Origin: Chitinophagaceae bacterium
GTDB taxonomy: Bacteria > Bacteroidota > Bacteroidia > Chitinophagales > Chitinophagaceae
Assembly: GCA_016786745.1 (NCBI GenBank)
Contig: JAEUVS010000011.1
Coordinates: 1 to 64,000 of the forward strand
DNA: 64,000 bases
Reading direction: 5' to 3'
Shown piece by piece: positions 46,332-56,232 of this stretch. A program made the position numbers and the translations under genes. Numbering within the stretch: position 1 is the first letter of the stretch; each line of letters begins with the position of its first letter. The notes beneath the pieces are model-generated. The model saw only the letters and a list, made by a program, of their open reading frames with translations, was not told where the DNA came from and ran no database searches.

Positions 46332-47483
46332 GTGGCCTACATCCCCGACCATATACAACAGCTGATTCACAAATTTTTTGAAGGAAGCATAACGCCTGAA
46401 GAAAAGAAACGATTGGATGAATGGTACCATTCCTTTTCCTCCGATAATGTTGTAGTGTTTTCAGATGAATCTGAAAAGCATTTCAATATCCGCATGAAGA
46501 GCCGGTTAAATAAACTCCTGGAAAAAAATCGGGCAGCTCCGACAGCAAGGATAATTTTCTTCAGAGCCGCCGCTGCTGCCGTTTTTATCATTGCTGCATC
46601 ATTGCTGATTTTCAAATTCGTTTACCCTGGAAATAAACAGGCAACTTATACTTCAGTAAAAACTCCTGAGGTAACAGACATCGACCCCGGCGTCAACAAA
46701 GCAATTCTTACACTGGGTAACGGATCAACAGTTGTGCTCGATAGCACTTCCGGGAAATCGCTTGCGTCAGAAGGAGGCATGAATGTGGTTAAAGTTGGCG
46801 ACAACCGTGTCGAATACCAGCGAAGTGGTATTCAACAGAAAGGCGCAACCGTTTATAACACCATCACCACGCCGCGCGGCGGTCAATATCATGTGGCACT
46901 CGCCGACGGAACGAATGTTTGGCTTAACGCATCGTCATCGGTTCGCTTTCCCGTTGAATTTAACGACAGCACCCGCGAAATAGAAATGACAGGCGAAGCA
47001 TATTTTGAAGTGGCGCATAATCCCAAAAAACCTTTCAGGGTAAAAGTGAAAGACAATTATATAAATGTTCTCGGAACACACTTCAACGTAATGGCATACG
47101 ACAACGAACCAGGCATCAATACAACGCTGCTGCAGGGTTCAGTGAGAATAGATAATGAAAAGTCGTCGCGGGTACTCGCTCCGGGTCAGCAAGCAATGGT
47201 TGGCGCCCTGGGGTCAATACGAATAAAGAAAGACGCCGACGTTGAAGAAGCCATTGCGTGGAAAAACGGTTTCTTTCTTTTCAACAGTTCCGATATCAGG
47301 AGCATTATGCACCAGGTAGAGAGGTGGTATGATGCAGATGTACATTATGAAGGAGAAGTAAAGCTTCATTTTACCGGCCAGGTGAGCAGGAATGTAAAAG
47401 TATCCGAGTTACTGAGAAAGCTCGAGCTGACCAATGAAGTGCATTTCAAAATTGAAGGTAAAAAGATCACGGTATTACCATAG
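46332..47483 (+). CDS. FecR-family anti-sigma factor of the second locus
   Basis: The 383-residue protein has a short cytoplasmic N-terminal domain (PDHIQQLIHKFFEGSITPEE), one membrane helix at about 78-97 (FRAAAAAVFIIAASLLIFKF) and the periplasmic FecR domain (TPRGGQYHVALADGTNVWLN, EMTGEAYFEVAHNPKKPFRV, INVLGTHFNVMAYD). The C-terminal STN-like part is SDIRSIMHQVERWYDADVHY. The start codon is GTG. It lies 75 bases after the sigma gene and 44 bases before susC. Its role is to hold the ECF factor inactive until the SusC STN domain signals. Confidence 0.93.
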   Translation: MAYIPDHIQQLIHKFFEGSITPEEKKRLDEWYHSFSSDNVVVFSDESEKHFNIRMKSRLNKLLEKNRAAPTARIIFFRAAAAAVFIIAASLLIFKFVYPGNKQATYTSVKTPEVTDIDPGVNKAILTLGNGSTVVLDSTSGKSLASEGGMNVVKVGDNRVEYQRSGIQQKGATVYNTITTPRGGQYHVALADGTNVWLNASSSVRFPVEFNDSTREIEMTGEAYFEVAHNPKKPFRVKVKDNYINVLGTHFNVMAYDNEPGINTTLLQGSVRIDNEKSSRVLAPGQQAMVGALGSIRIKKDADVEEAIAWKNGFFLFNSSDIRSIMHQVERWYDADVHYEGEVKLHFTGQVSRNVKVSELLRKLELTNEVHFKIEGKKITVLP

Positions 47484-47527
47484 TTCGATTACGTGATCAG
47501 GCCATAATAACACAAAACTAACAAGCT

Positions 47528-50500
47528 ATGATCTTTCCTCGCATGCCCATTGCTGCCATGCAAAAAAGAATTTTTCGGGCAGTCAGAGTTTTTAAATTCA
47601 TATTCTTCCTCCTCACATTTGTTTGTCTGAAAGTAAACGGAGGTGTATTCGCTCAAAAAATCAGTCTCTCGCTTAAAGATGTGCCGCTGGCGAAAGTATT
47701 TAAAGAGATCCAGCGACAGACGTCGTATAAATTTATTTACAGTGATGAAATACTGGAATCGAAAAAACAGGTGAGCGCCGTTTTAAAAGATGTGCCGCTT
47801 CGCGAAGCATTGGATAAAACAGTTACAACCCGCGATCTCGAATATGTTATTGATGGTAACAGTATTATCGTCAGGAGAAAACGGTCAGAACCAACGAAGG
47901 TGGCTGATTTGATTTTAGCAGATATCAGTGGTAAGATAACCGACGAAAAAGGCGAGCCCGTTGCAGGCGCCTCCATACTCGTAAAAGGCACCAATATCGG
48001 TACCAGCTCCGACGAACAGGGAAATTTTAAACTGCAGCTCACAAAAGACCAGCAGGTACTGGTGATATCATCCATCGGCTTCGAAACAAAAGAGATACGC
48101 GTTCCGGAATCTGGTACAATTACAGTTACGTTAACCAGGCGGGATGAAACAGCCATCGAAGATGTGGTGGTAGTGGGCTTCGGTACACAAAAGAAAACGG
48201 ACCTTACAGGTGCGGTTTCTACTGTATCTGCAGATAAGGTGAACCAGGGCGTCAACCAGTCACTGTCACACGCGTTACAGGGCCGCGCGTCGGGGGTTAC
48301 TGTTATTCAAAACTCCGGCGAGCCTGGTGCAGGAGTGGAAATCAGGATACGTGGTACCGGTTCCATCAATGACAATAGTCCATTGTATGTTGTGGACGGA
48401 GTGATCTCATCAATATCGATGCTGAATCCTGCGGATATCGAAAGCATTTCAATTTTGAAAGACGCGGCTTCTGCTGCGATTTATGGTTCACGCGGCGCAA
48501 ATGGCGTGGTGATAGTAACCACCAAAAAAGGCAGGAGAGATCAAAAAACAAATATTTCTTTCAACACGAGCCAGGGACTACAGCAACCATGGAGAATGCC
48601 AACAGCGTTGTCTGCTGAAGACAGGAACACTATTCATAAGGAAGCGCTTACAAATGATGGCGTTCCCACTACCGACCCGATATGGGATTATTATAATGAT
48701 CCCGACAATGCAGTGACCCGCACCGATTGGTTCAAAGAAATTTTAAGAACCGCATATATTTCAAGCCAGGATCTTGCGGTGCGCGGCGGTTCCAGCCGCT
48801 CGAACTACTCACTGAGCTTTGGCTATCTCAACAATGATGGCATTGTTTTAAACAGCAATTTCAAACGCTACAACGTAAGGTTTAACAGTCAGCACGAAAT
48901 CGTTAAGAACCTTACACTCGGGGAAAATATTTATATAGTAAACTCGCGCCAGAAAGCAGCTAACACACGCGCGGCTTACGATGGCGTATTGAGTTCCGCG
49001 TTGTTCAACATGCGCAATATTCCTGTTTGGGCCGACGAAGCAAATGAAGTGTACGGCACTCCTTCGGGCGATTTCCCAAATCCTGTGGCTTCTATTAACA
49101 GCCGCGATAACGTAGCACGTAATACAGGTATTGGCGGTAACGCTTATATCGAATACAAGATACTCGGCATGTTCACATTGAAATCCGATATCGCATACAG
49201 CTGGTCTTTTGCGAAAAATAAGAGCTTCACCGCAATTGCGAAAGGTGGAGGAAGGGGACTTACGGAGAATAGCCTCGGCGAAGAATTTGTAACCGCAAGT
49301 ACCTGGATTTGGAACAACACAATAAATTTCGACAAAACTTTCGGTCAGCATCATGTAGCTGGCGTGATAGGTACCTCGGCTGAATCGGGCATCGCTGAAA
49401 TTACGCGGACAGGTACAGCAAAAAATTTCAGCAACCAGGAACCTGCGCTGCGTTATTTTAATAACGCCGGATCTTTTCCTGATCATCCTTCAGGTTGGGC
49501 AGATGATTACACATTGCAGGGCTACTTTGCGAGGGTGAGCTATGAATTCTCTGATAAATATCTCTTCGCGGCCAACATACGCCGCGACGGTTCATCCAAA
49601 TTTGCACCCGACCGCCGGTGGGGTACCTTCCCTTCGGTATCTGCAGGATGGAGAATTTCAAAAGAAGACTTTTTTGGATCGCTGGGTGATAAAATCTCTG
49701 ATCTGAAAATCAGGGCAAGTTGGGGACAACTTGGCAACGATAAAATTCCCAATTACCAGTTTTTCAGTACTGTGAGCAGTGTGGGATCGCCAACACTCAA
49801 CGGCGTACCATATACTTCGGTAGCGCAAAACCGCATCGCTAACACCACAATACAATGGGAAGTAACAACGCAAACAGACATCGGTCTCGATCTCGCGTTA
49901 ATGAATAACAGGTTGCTGTTTACTGCCGACTACTACGACAAAAAAACAACCGATATCCTCGTACGCGTGCCGCTTGTATCGTCTTATGGCGTGGGTGAGG
50001 CGCCGTTCAGGAACGCAGGTAAAGTTTCGAATAAAGGATATGAAATATCGGCAACATACAGGGGTGTTGGAAACCGCAAGCTGAGCTATGAAGTGACTGC
50101 CAGCATCGCGCATGTTAAAAACAAACTCGAAACACTCGGTGTTTCCGGTGCTAAAGAAATCTTTACTTCCGACTACAAAAATACATCGGTGGGTCGCATA
50201 GCTGAAGGTGAACCGATAGGACATTTTTATGTGTTGAACGCATTGGGAATATTTCAGTCGCAGAGCGAGGTAGATAGTTACACAAACAAAGATGGAGATC
50301 CTATTCAGCCGCTTGCCGCAGCCGGCGATGTAAAATTTCAAGATGTAAACGGTGATGGCGTAATCAGTGCAAACGACCGCATAAATGCGGGAAATAGTTT
50401 TCCTCAATTCACATATTCGTTTAATGCGTCGGTTAACTATAATGGTTTCGATTTAAGCATGCTGTGGATTGGCAGTGAAGGCAATAAAATATTTAACGGC

Positions 50501-50905
50501 CTTCGTCTTGGTGGAATCATTTTGCAGGGGTCCGGGTATAATAACGGTCCCGATATTCTCGGCCGCTGGACACCGGATTCGAAAAGTAATTCAATACCGA
50601 GAGTTACGATGAAGGATTTAAATGCCAACAGAAATTACAGCACGTTATTTATTGAAGACGGCAGCTTTCTTCGCATGAAATATCTCACGATAGGTTACAC
50701 TTTCGGGGAAAACCTGATTGGGAATAAAATACAAAAGCTTCGCGCATTTATAACGTTACAAAACCTGGTTACTATCACAAAATATTCCGGGTTTGATCCT
50801 GAGATAGGCGCCGACGTTGATTATTCAAGCAATATGTACGGGGTTGACAGGGGATTATATCCGCAGGCGAGGGCTTATATGCTTGGGGTAAACTTTAATT
50901 TTTAA
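47528..50905 (+). CDS. SusC/RagA TonB-dependent transporter, second locus
   Basis: The 1125-residue outer-membrane transporter has a signal segment at about 20-43, an STN domain at about 45-105 (ISLSLKDVPLAKVFKEIQRQ), a carboxypeptidase-like domain at about 130-205 (ISGKITDEKGEPVAGASILV), a plug at about 215-335 (VVVGFGTQKKTDLTGAVSTV, VVDGVISSISMLNPADIESI, IYGSRGANGVVIVTTKKG) and a long barrel to the terminal GVNFNF. The STN domain matches the presence of sigma and FecR genes upstream. SusD follows after 18 bases. No degradative gene lies downstream, so the substrate can only be guessed from the divergent esterase and phosphatase. Confidence 0.95.
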   Translation: MIFPRMPIAAMQKRIFRAVRVFKFIFFLLTFVCLKVNGGVFAQKISLSLKDVPLAKVFKEIQRQTSYKFIYSDEILESKKQVSAVLKDVPLREALDKTVTTRDLEYVIDGNSIIVRRKRSEPTKVADLILADISGKITDEKGEPVAGASILVKGTNIGTSSDEQGNFKLQLTKDQQVLVISSIGFETKEIRVPESGTITVTLTRRDETAIEDVVVVGFGTQKKTDLTGAVSTVSADKVNQGVNQSLSHALQGRASGVTVIQNSGEPGAGVEIRIRGTGSINDNSPLYVVDGVISSISMLNPADIESISILKDAASAAIYGSRGANGVVIVTTKKGRRDQKTNISFNTSQGLQQPWRMPTALSAEDRNTIHKEALTNDGVPTTDPIWDYYNDPDNAVTRTDWFKEILRTAYISSQDLAVRGGSSRSNYSLSFGYLNNDGIVLNSNFKRYNVRFNSQHEIVKNLTLGENIYIVNSRQKAANTRAAYDGVLSSALFNMRNIPVWADEANEVYGTPSGDFPNPVASINSRDNVARNTGIGGNAYIEYKILGMFTLKSDIAYSWSFAKNKSFTAIAKGGGRGLTENSLGEEFVTASTWIWNNTINFDKTFGQHHVAGVIGTSAESGIAEITRTGTAKNFSNQEPALRYFNNAGSFPDHPSGWADDYTLQGYFARVSYEFSDKYLFAANIRRDGSSKFAPDRRWGTFPSVSAGWRISKEDFFGSLGDKISDLKIRASWGQLGNDKIPNYQFFSTVSSVGSPTLNGVPYTSVAQNRIANTTIQWEVTTQTDIGLDLALMNNRLLFTADYYDKKTTDILVRVPLVSSYGVGEAPFRNAGKVSNKGYEISATYRGVGNRKLSYEVTASIAHVKNKLETLGVSGAKEIFTSDYKNTSVGRIAEGEPIGHFYVLNALGIFQSQSEVDSYTNKDGDPIQPLAAAGDVKFQDVNGDGVISANDRINAGNSFPQFTYSFNASVNYNGFDLSMLWIGSEGNKIFNGLRLGGIILQGSGYNNGPDILGRWTPDSKSNSIPRVTMKDLNANRNYSTLFIEDGSFLRMKYLTIGYTFGENLIGNKIQKLRAFITLQNLVTITKYSGFDPEIGADVDYSSNMYGVDRGLYPQARAYMLGVNFNF

Positions 50906-50923
50906 CATCTGATCTTCTTCGTT

Positions 50924-52402
50924 ATGAAAAATAGTGCTATTCTAATCATATCAATTTTATTGGTTTCGTGTTCAAAAAGTTTTCTAGACAAGGAACCTCA
51001 TGAATTTACCGACGCGCTGTTCTGGAAATCTGCAGACCAGGCAGAATCCGCGCTGGGCGGGGCATACACGCCGTTACAGTCTGAAGAAGCGCTGGGCGGT
51101 GAAGAGTGGGCTGGCATGGAAGCGTTTAGTGATATCGGTTATATGAATGATAACTATTCCGATTTTATTGCGATGACTGAATTCAGGGCGCTTCAGAATA
51201 CTGAGAATGATCTTAGCCTGAACAGTTATAAGGCATATTACCAGGTGATTAAAAGAGCCAACGATGTGCTTGCCAATGTACCCAATATCAGCATGGATGA
51301 GGCGCAGAAAAAAAGAATTTTGGGAGAAGCCAATTTCCTGCTTGCGTTTTCTTACTTCCAGGAAGTGATTCGATATGGAGGCGTTCCTCTCTACGATCCT
51401 GCTAATACAGAATCTGCGTTAACACGTGCCACAGAAGCCGAAATATGGACGGTGATTGAAAATAGTCTGACCACCGCCAGTTCGCAGCTGGCCTGGGATC
51501 ATGAAAAAGGCCGTCCCGGTTTAGGCGCAGTATGGGGATTGCTGGCGAAAGTGTACGCTTATGAAAAGAAATGGAACGAAGCCAAAGAGGCTGCCGAAAC
51601 AGTGATAAATTCCGGTCAGCACGATTTGTATCCTGTTTATTCGGACTTATTTACGATTGCGCACGACAACGAGAGTGAACATCTGTGGGTTTTGGGTGCA
51701 CGTTATGGTGAATATCCTATCACAAGTATTTTGTATCTGCCGAATGATGTTTGGGGTGGGTCGCACCCGGAAGAAGTAGGAGCAGGATGGAGATTGGTAA
51801 GCGCCACTGAAAATTTTTATGAATCGTACCAGGCGGGCGATTTAAGAAAAGCTGCAACCGTTGCTAAAAGAGATGTGGATGTTGTTACCTACAATGGCGC
51901 GACAGATGTATTGAAAGCCCCGAATAATCAATCGCCCGTTGTATGCGTAAAATTTATGCAGCCTTATGCGGAGGCGTATACCACATGGTCGCCGGGGTTG
52001 AGTATTCCCGCATTGCGGTTGGCTGATATCCTGTTGTTGCATGCCGAAGCGATTATGAATTTGAATGGTGGCGGACCAACTGCGAGAACCACGGGTGTTG
52101 CTGCCGCTGAAGAATCGTTTAATAAAGTTCGGGAGCGTGCCGGCCTTGATCCTATTGCCTCTCCTACATTTAATGACCTGATGTATGAACGGAAGATGGA
52201 GCTTGCGTTTGAAGGTGGTGATCGCCATTTCGACCTGGTAAGATGGGGACTCGCGGAAGAAGTGTACAATAACCTTCCTGCCGAGGGCACTTATAAACCC
52301 GCCCGCACCTTTATTCCCGACCGTCATCGCCTGCTTCCCTACCCTCAACGCGAAATCGACAACAGCAACGGCACCATCACCCAAAACCCGAATTATAATT
52401 AG
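50924..52402 (+). CDS. SusD/RagB family lipoprotein, second locus
   Basis: The 492-residue lipoprotein (signal ending LLVSC, Cys16) is the outer-leaflet partner of the SusC encoded 18 bases upstream. Typical SusD features are SKSFLDKEPHEFTDALFWKS at the N-terminus, KRANDVLANVPNISM and FLLAFSYFQEVIRYGGVPLY in the TPR region. The C-terminal signature is YERKMELAFEGGDRHFDLVR followed by LPYPQREIDNSNGTITQNPNY. The gene is intact and is the last of this operon. It is convergent with the histidine kinase gene at 52435. Confidence 0.95.
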   Translation: MKNSAILIISILLVSCSKSFLDKEPHEFTDALFWKSADQAESALGGAYTPLQSEEALGGEEWAGMEAFSDIGYMNDNYSDFIAMTEFRALQNTENDLSLNSYKAYYQVIKRANDVLANVPNISMDEAQKKRILGEANFLLAFSYFQEVIRYGGVPLYDPANTESALTRATEAEIWTVIENSLTTASSQLAWDHEKGRPGLGAVWGLLAKVYAYEKKWNEAKEAAETVINSGQHDLYPVYSDLFTIAHDNESEHLWVLGARYGEYPITSILYLPNDVWGGSHPEEVGAGWRLVSATENFYESYQAGDLRKAATVAKRDVDVVTYNGATDVLKAPNNQSPVVCVKFMQPYAEAYTTWSPGLSIPALRLADILLLHAEAIMNLNGGGPTARTTGVAAAEESFNKVRERAGLDPIASPTFNDLMYERKMELAFEGGDRHFDLVRWGLAEEVYNNLPAEGTYKPARTFIPDRHRLLPYPQREIDNSNGTITQNPNYN

Positions 52403-52434
52403 AACAGGCTTACAGTTATTATTGATTGAAAACC

Positions 52435-53844
52435 TCAGCTGGCCACATTATGCAAATCAACATGCATATGGTGACCGACGGCCTGCGGAAGAAAAATAGT
52501 AAATACAGATCCACTCTTTGCGTCGGAATTCACGCGGATATGTCCGTTATGAAGTTGAATGATATGATTGGCCAACGACAATCCCAATCCAAAACCCGTT
52601 GTCGAGCCCACACTCCCGGTGCGGTAAAACGGTAGAAAAATATTTTCAATTTCTGCCTGTTCGATACCGGGCCCATTATCCGATATGGATATGTGAATTT
52701 CGCCCGGAATAATTTCAAGCCCCACCACCGCCTGGTGATCCGGTGAATACTTACATGCATTCATCACAATATTTCTAATCGCGGTAACCAATAACTCTTC
52801 GTTACCAAAAACGAGAACTTGTTCTTCTTCAACTGGCATTTCACCAAAACGAAGTACCACTTCCCACGAGCTGTTCAGCTTCGACATATCCGCTGGCAAC
52901 TGAAGCAACACTTCGTCTATACGAACATGGTCTATTTCAAGTCCCGATTGACTTCCGGATGCACGCGCCAGTTCAAGCAATGCCTGGGTAAGCCGGCCCA
53001 TACGCATCACATCCTGTAAAGTGGAGGTGATCACTTCACGGTAATGGTCAGCATCGCGATTCCGCTGAAGCGAAACTTCAAGTTGATTTGATATAGATGT
53101 GAGCGGTGTACACAACTCATGCGAAGCATTCGCTATAAAGCGGCGCTGCACCTCAAAACTGCGTTGCAACCTGTTGAGTAACTGGTTTAAAGTATTGGAC
53201 AGGTAATACCATTCGTCGCGCGAGCGACCGGTCGGAATTCTACGCGTTAAACTCTTCGCAGAAATTTCATTCACTTCGTCGGTAATCTGTTTCACCGGCC
53301 GCAACAACCGCCCGGCAAAAAAATAACCTACGCCAAAAGATATCAGCACTCCCCCGATAAGGCTTAGCCAGACAGTAGTTTTCAATTGTGACAGATATTT
53401 TTTACCGGCATCATCTCTCGTGGCCGACACCACTACAAAACCGGAATCGGGATAATGCACCGCCATCACTTCTTTCTGTCCATAATTAAAAAACTTACTC
53501 CCTTCATAACGCACCAGGTATAAAAACAGGTTGCTGATCTGCAGGGTGTCGGAAGGAATATCCGAATACTCATAAATCACATCGTTGTTCTCATCATAAA
53601 CACGCACCTCTTTACTTCGAATAAGACCGGTAATAGACGTGTCGAGTCGCGCAACAAGTCCGCTGCTGAACACTTCCGCCCGGCTCAACAACGTATTGGT
53701 GTACGATGCCCGGTTCAACAACCTTGTCTTTATAAAATTAATGCGGCTTGTATAGGCTATGTAGTACACCGTTAAACACACGGCCAGCAAAATGCCGCAA
53801 ACAGTGATGCTAAACAACAACGTTATACGCAGACGAACAGGCAT
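52435..53844 (-). CDS. Membrane sensor histidine kinase (HisKA type)
   Basis: The 469-residue kinase has a membrane helix at about 8-30, a periplasmic sensor of about 125 residues, a second helix at about 158-177, a HAMP linker (about 178-230), the phospho-acceptor domain with His242 in NASHELCTPLTS, and a HATPase domain with NIVMNACKYSPDH, ISDNGPGIEQ and TTGFGLGLSLANHI. The residue after HEL is Cys where most kinases have Arg or Lys. This may make the kinase thiol- or redox-sensitive, but it is unproven. The ATG overlaps the stop of the response-regulator gene by one base (TGATG), so the pair is co-translated. The layout resembles copper- and envelope-stress-type systems. Confidence 0.93.
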   Translation of the reverse strand: MPVRLRITLLFSITVCGILLAVCLTVYYIAYTSRINFIKTRLLNRASYTNTLLSRAEVFSSGLVARLDTSITGLIRSKEVRVYDENNDVIYEYSDIPSDTLQISNLFLYLVRYEGSKFFNYGQKEVMAVHYPDSGFVVVSATRDDAGKKYLSQLKTTVWLSLIGGVLISFGVGYFFAGRLLRPVKQITDEVNEISAKSLTRRIPTGRSRDEWYYLSNTLNQLLNRLQRSFEVQRRFIANASHELCTPLTSISNQLEVSLQRNRDADHYREVITSTLQDVMRMGRLTQALLELARASGSQSGLEIDHVRIDEVLLQLPADMSKLNSSWEVVLRFGEMPVEEEQVLVFGNEELLVTAIRNIVMNACKYSPDHQAVVGLEIIPGEIHISISDNGPGIEQAEIENIFLPFYRTGSVGSTTGFGLGLSLANHIIQLHNGHIRVNSDAKSGSVFTIFLPQAVGHHMHVDLHNVAS

Positions 53845-54530
53845 CAGCTGGCTTTTGATTTTAGAATGTAGCCCATACCGAAATGAGTATGAATAAGCCG
53901 CGGCTCAAAATGTTTATCTATTTTGTTACGGAGATAATTAATATACACATCAATCACGTTCGTGTTAGTATCGAAATTAATACCCCACACGTTTGTGGCT
54001 ATTTCCGCGCGTGAAAGTACTTTGTTCTGATTCTGCATCAGGAATTCAAGCAGCTGAAACTCTTTTACTGTGAGATTGATTTTCTGTTCACCACGTATCA
54101 CTTCCCTGCTATCCAAACGCATTTCCATATTCGGCGCCCTGAGCACGCTGGCGCCACGAACCCGGCTTCTTTTCAAAACTGCCCGTATTCGCATCAACAG
54201 TTCCCTGAACTCAAACGGCTTGGCGAGGTAATCATCGGTTCCCGCGTCGAAACCTTCTAGTTTATCGGAGATAGATTTCATGGAAGTGAGCATGATAACA
54301 CACGCAGACGCATCTTTTTGCCTGATGGCACGGCAAAGATCAATGCCATTAATACCAGGTAGGTTAATGTCAATAAGAATCATTTGAAATTTGCGGTCCG
54401 AAAAGAGCTGCAACCCAGTTTCACCGTCGTAAGCAACCTCAACTTCATAACCGTTTTCCACGAGCCCGTTTTTAAGAGTATCGGCAATTTTCCTTTCATC
54501 TTCCACAATTAAAATACTGGCTGCTTCCAT
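53844..54530 (-). CDS. OmpR-family response regulator
   Basis: Starting at ATG 54530 the protein opens directly with the receiver domain (ASILIVEDERKIADTL). An earlier ATG at 54572 would add 14 residues with no counterpart in the family. The phospho-acceptor is Asp54 in LIDINLPG, and the conserved Lys is in DDYLAKPFEF. A winged-helix DNA-binding domain follows (about 125-225), with LTVKEFQLLEFLMQNQNKVL, VDVYINYLRNKID and the C-terminal GMGYILK. It is co-translated with the histidine kinase downstream. The target genes cannot be told from the window. Confidence 0.95.
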   Translation of the reverse strand: MEAASILIVEDERKIADTLKNGLVENGYEVEVAYDGETGLQLFSDRKFQMILIDINLPGINGIDLCRAIRQKDASACVIMLTSMKSISDKLEGFDAGTDDYLAKPFEFRELLMRIRAVLKRSRVRGASVLRAPNMEMRLDSREVIRGEQKINLTVKEFQLLEFLMQNQNKVLSRAEIATNVWGINFDTNTNVIDVYINYLRNKIDKHFEPRLIHTHFGMGYILKSKAS

Positions 54531-54624
54531 GTTAGGCACAACCATTAAAGATACTCTGATTACCGAAAACACGCTGCCCCTCTAATCAAATTCTAATATT
54601 TTATTTCATCGTTGAAAACATCGA

Positions 54625-55446
54625 TTATCCTTTCCCGAAAATGCCGTTCAACTCCGCATAGGGAACCGCGTTAACAGCATAGTTGAAAGTGCCCTCATTG
54701 AGCACTTCTTTCGCGGCAGCAATAAAGGCGGTAAACGCGGCTCTCGACAACGACGATCCGAGGCTTACTCTTTTCACTCCCAAATCTTCCAGCATCTTCA
54801 ACGTAAATGAACCACCCGACAAACCCATCACTACATTAACGGGCCCCGGTGCAACAGCTTTTACTACTGTTTCAATTTCTTCTTTCGTCTTCAAGCCGGG
54901 CGCAAATAACACATCGGCCCCCGCGTCGGCAAATGCTACGAGCCTGTTGATCGTGTCTTTAAGATCGGGCCGGCCGTTAATAAGGTTTTCAGCACGTGCC
55001 GTAAGGGTGAATGGCTGTGCTAAACTCCTCGCTGCGGCAACAGCTGCTTTTACTCTTGCAACGGCGAGGTCGAACGGATAAATAGGATCGGCCCGGTTAC
55101 CGGTAGAATCCTCAATCGATCCTCCTGATAAACCAACCGATGCGGCCATTGTGATAGTTGCCGCGCACGATTCAGGATCGTGGCCGAATCCTTTTTCAAG
55201 ATCCGCCGAAACAGGCAGATGCGTGGCGTCGACAATACTTTTTGCGTTTTGAAGTGTTTCTTCGCGTGTAACCACACCCTGGCCGTCGGGTTTACCCAAC
55301 ATGTGCGCAAGACCGGCGCTCGTTGTGGCCAACGCTTTATACCCGAAATGGGTCAACAATTTTGCAGAACCAGCGTCCCAGGGGTTTGGCACAACAAAAA
55401 TGCCCGGCGATTGATGCAATGATCTGAATATTTCATGCCTGTTCAT
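54625..55446 (-). CDS. PEP mutase / isocitrate lyase superfamily protein
   Basis: The 273-residue protein has the TIM-barrel fold of phosphonomutases, methylisocitrate lyases and oxaloacetate hydrolases, which make or break C-C or C-P bonds next to a carboxylate. Visible features are VVPNPWDAGSAKLLTHFGY, the ALATTSAGLAHMLG segment, the metal-site sequence PVSADLEKGFGHDPES, and GGSIEDSTG. The KKCGH motif of true isocitrate lyase is missing, so that activity is unlikely. The gene stands alone between the response regulator and a divergent ankyrin gene. The precise reaction is unknown. Confidence 0.88.
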   Translation of the reverse strand: MNRHEIFRSLHQSPGIFVVPNPWDAGSAKLLTHFGYKALATTSAGLAHMLGKPDGQGVVTREETLQNAKSIVDATHLPVSADLEKGFGHDPESCAATITMAASVGLSGGSIEDSTGNRADPIYPFDLAVARVKAAVAAARSLAQPFTLTARAENLINGRPDLKDTINRLVAFADAGADVLFAPGLKTKEEIETVVKAVAPGPVNVVMGLSGGSFTLKMLEDLGVKRVSLGSSLSRAAFTAFIAAAKEVLNEGTFNYAVNAVPYAELNGIFGKG

Positions 55447-55506
55447 AGCGGTAAAGCTAGAAAATGAAAATAACTTTACTTTAGAGTCACTTCTCTAAAA
55501 TTACCA

Positions 55507-56154
55507 ATGTCAAATCTGAACCAGCAACTACTCGATGCAGCAGTAAACTACGATCTCCCAACCGTGGAGGACCTTGTTAGCAGGGGCGCGAATATTAACT
55601 ACACCGATCAATGGGGAAATTGCGCAGTGTTCTCGGCAGCGTGGGAAGGCAACATTGAAGCGCTCGAGCTGTACCATAGGCTTGGAGCAATACTCGAACT
55701 GGAAGACAATAACCCGCTCTGCAATTCCGCGTATAATGGGCAATTGGATTCGGTAAGATGGTTGTTAGAAAAAGGAGCGAATCCAAATTTCACTTTCAAA
55801 GGCACCGGCGAAAACGCATTACACTATACAATCTGCAAAACGAGTGAAATGGAAGCAAGAACCGAAATTGTCAGGTTATTAGTGGCCGCGGGTACAGACA
55901 TACATAAGAAAACAATCAGGGGCGCGGTAACGCTTTGCTTCATGCGCGATGCATTCCTGAAAGCGGAAACACCACTTCATCGCGCGGCAGCTTACGGAAA
56001 TGAAACAATTATCAGGTTATTGACAGAAGCCGGCGCCGATCTATCGACAAAAGACGCAAACGGCGACACTCCAATGTCATGGGGAAGCTGGCATCTCCGG
56101 GACAATAATATCCTCAAGCTCTTGCTCTACGGCAATGTGGCCAGAATATGGTAA
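55507..56154 (+). CDS. Ankyrin-repeat protein
   Basis: The 215-residue protein has no signal peptide and consists of about five ankyrin repeats: DLPTVEDLVSRGANINYTDQ, NIEALELYHRLGAILE, QLDSVRWLLEKGANPNF, EIVRLLVAAGTDIHKK and NETIIRLLTEAGADLSTKDA. Such repeats mediate protein-protein binding. There is no catalytic domain. The gene is single, on the plus strand between two minus-strand genes, so no partner is obvious. The start is an ATG at the first repeat. Confidence 0.9.
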   Translation: MSNLNQQLLDAAVNYDLPTVEDLVSRGANINYTDQWGNCAVFSAAWEGNIEALELYHRLGAILELEDNNPLCNSAYNGQLDSVRWLLEKGANPNFTFKGTGENALHYTICKTSEMEARTEIVRLLVAAGTDIHKKTIRGAVTLCFMRDAFLKAETPLHRAAAYGNETIIRLLTEAGADLSTKDANGDTPMSWGSWHLRDNNILKLLLYGNVARIW

Positions 56155-56232
56155 ATTAAAAAACAAAGGGCTGTCCGGAAGAACTGCCCTGTTTGATAGT
56201 GGCTCTGATTGTAAAAACTTGCACCCGGGATG

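Noticed and set aside
54625..55446. Isocitrate lyase of the glyoxylate shunt
   Set aside because: The protein is too short and lacks the KKCGH motif. It belongs only to the wider PEP mutase/isocitrate lyase superfamily.
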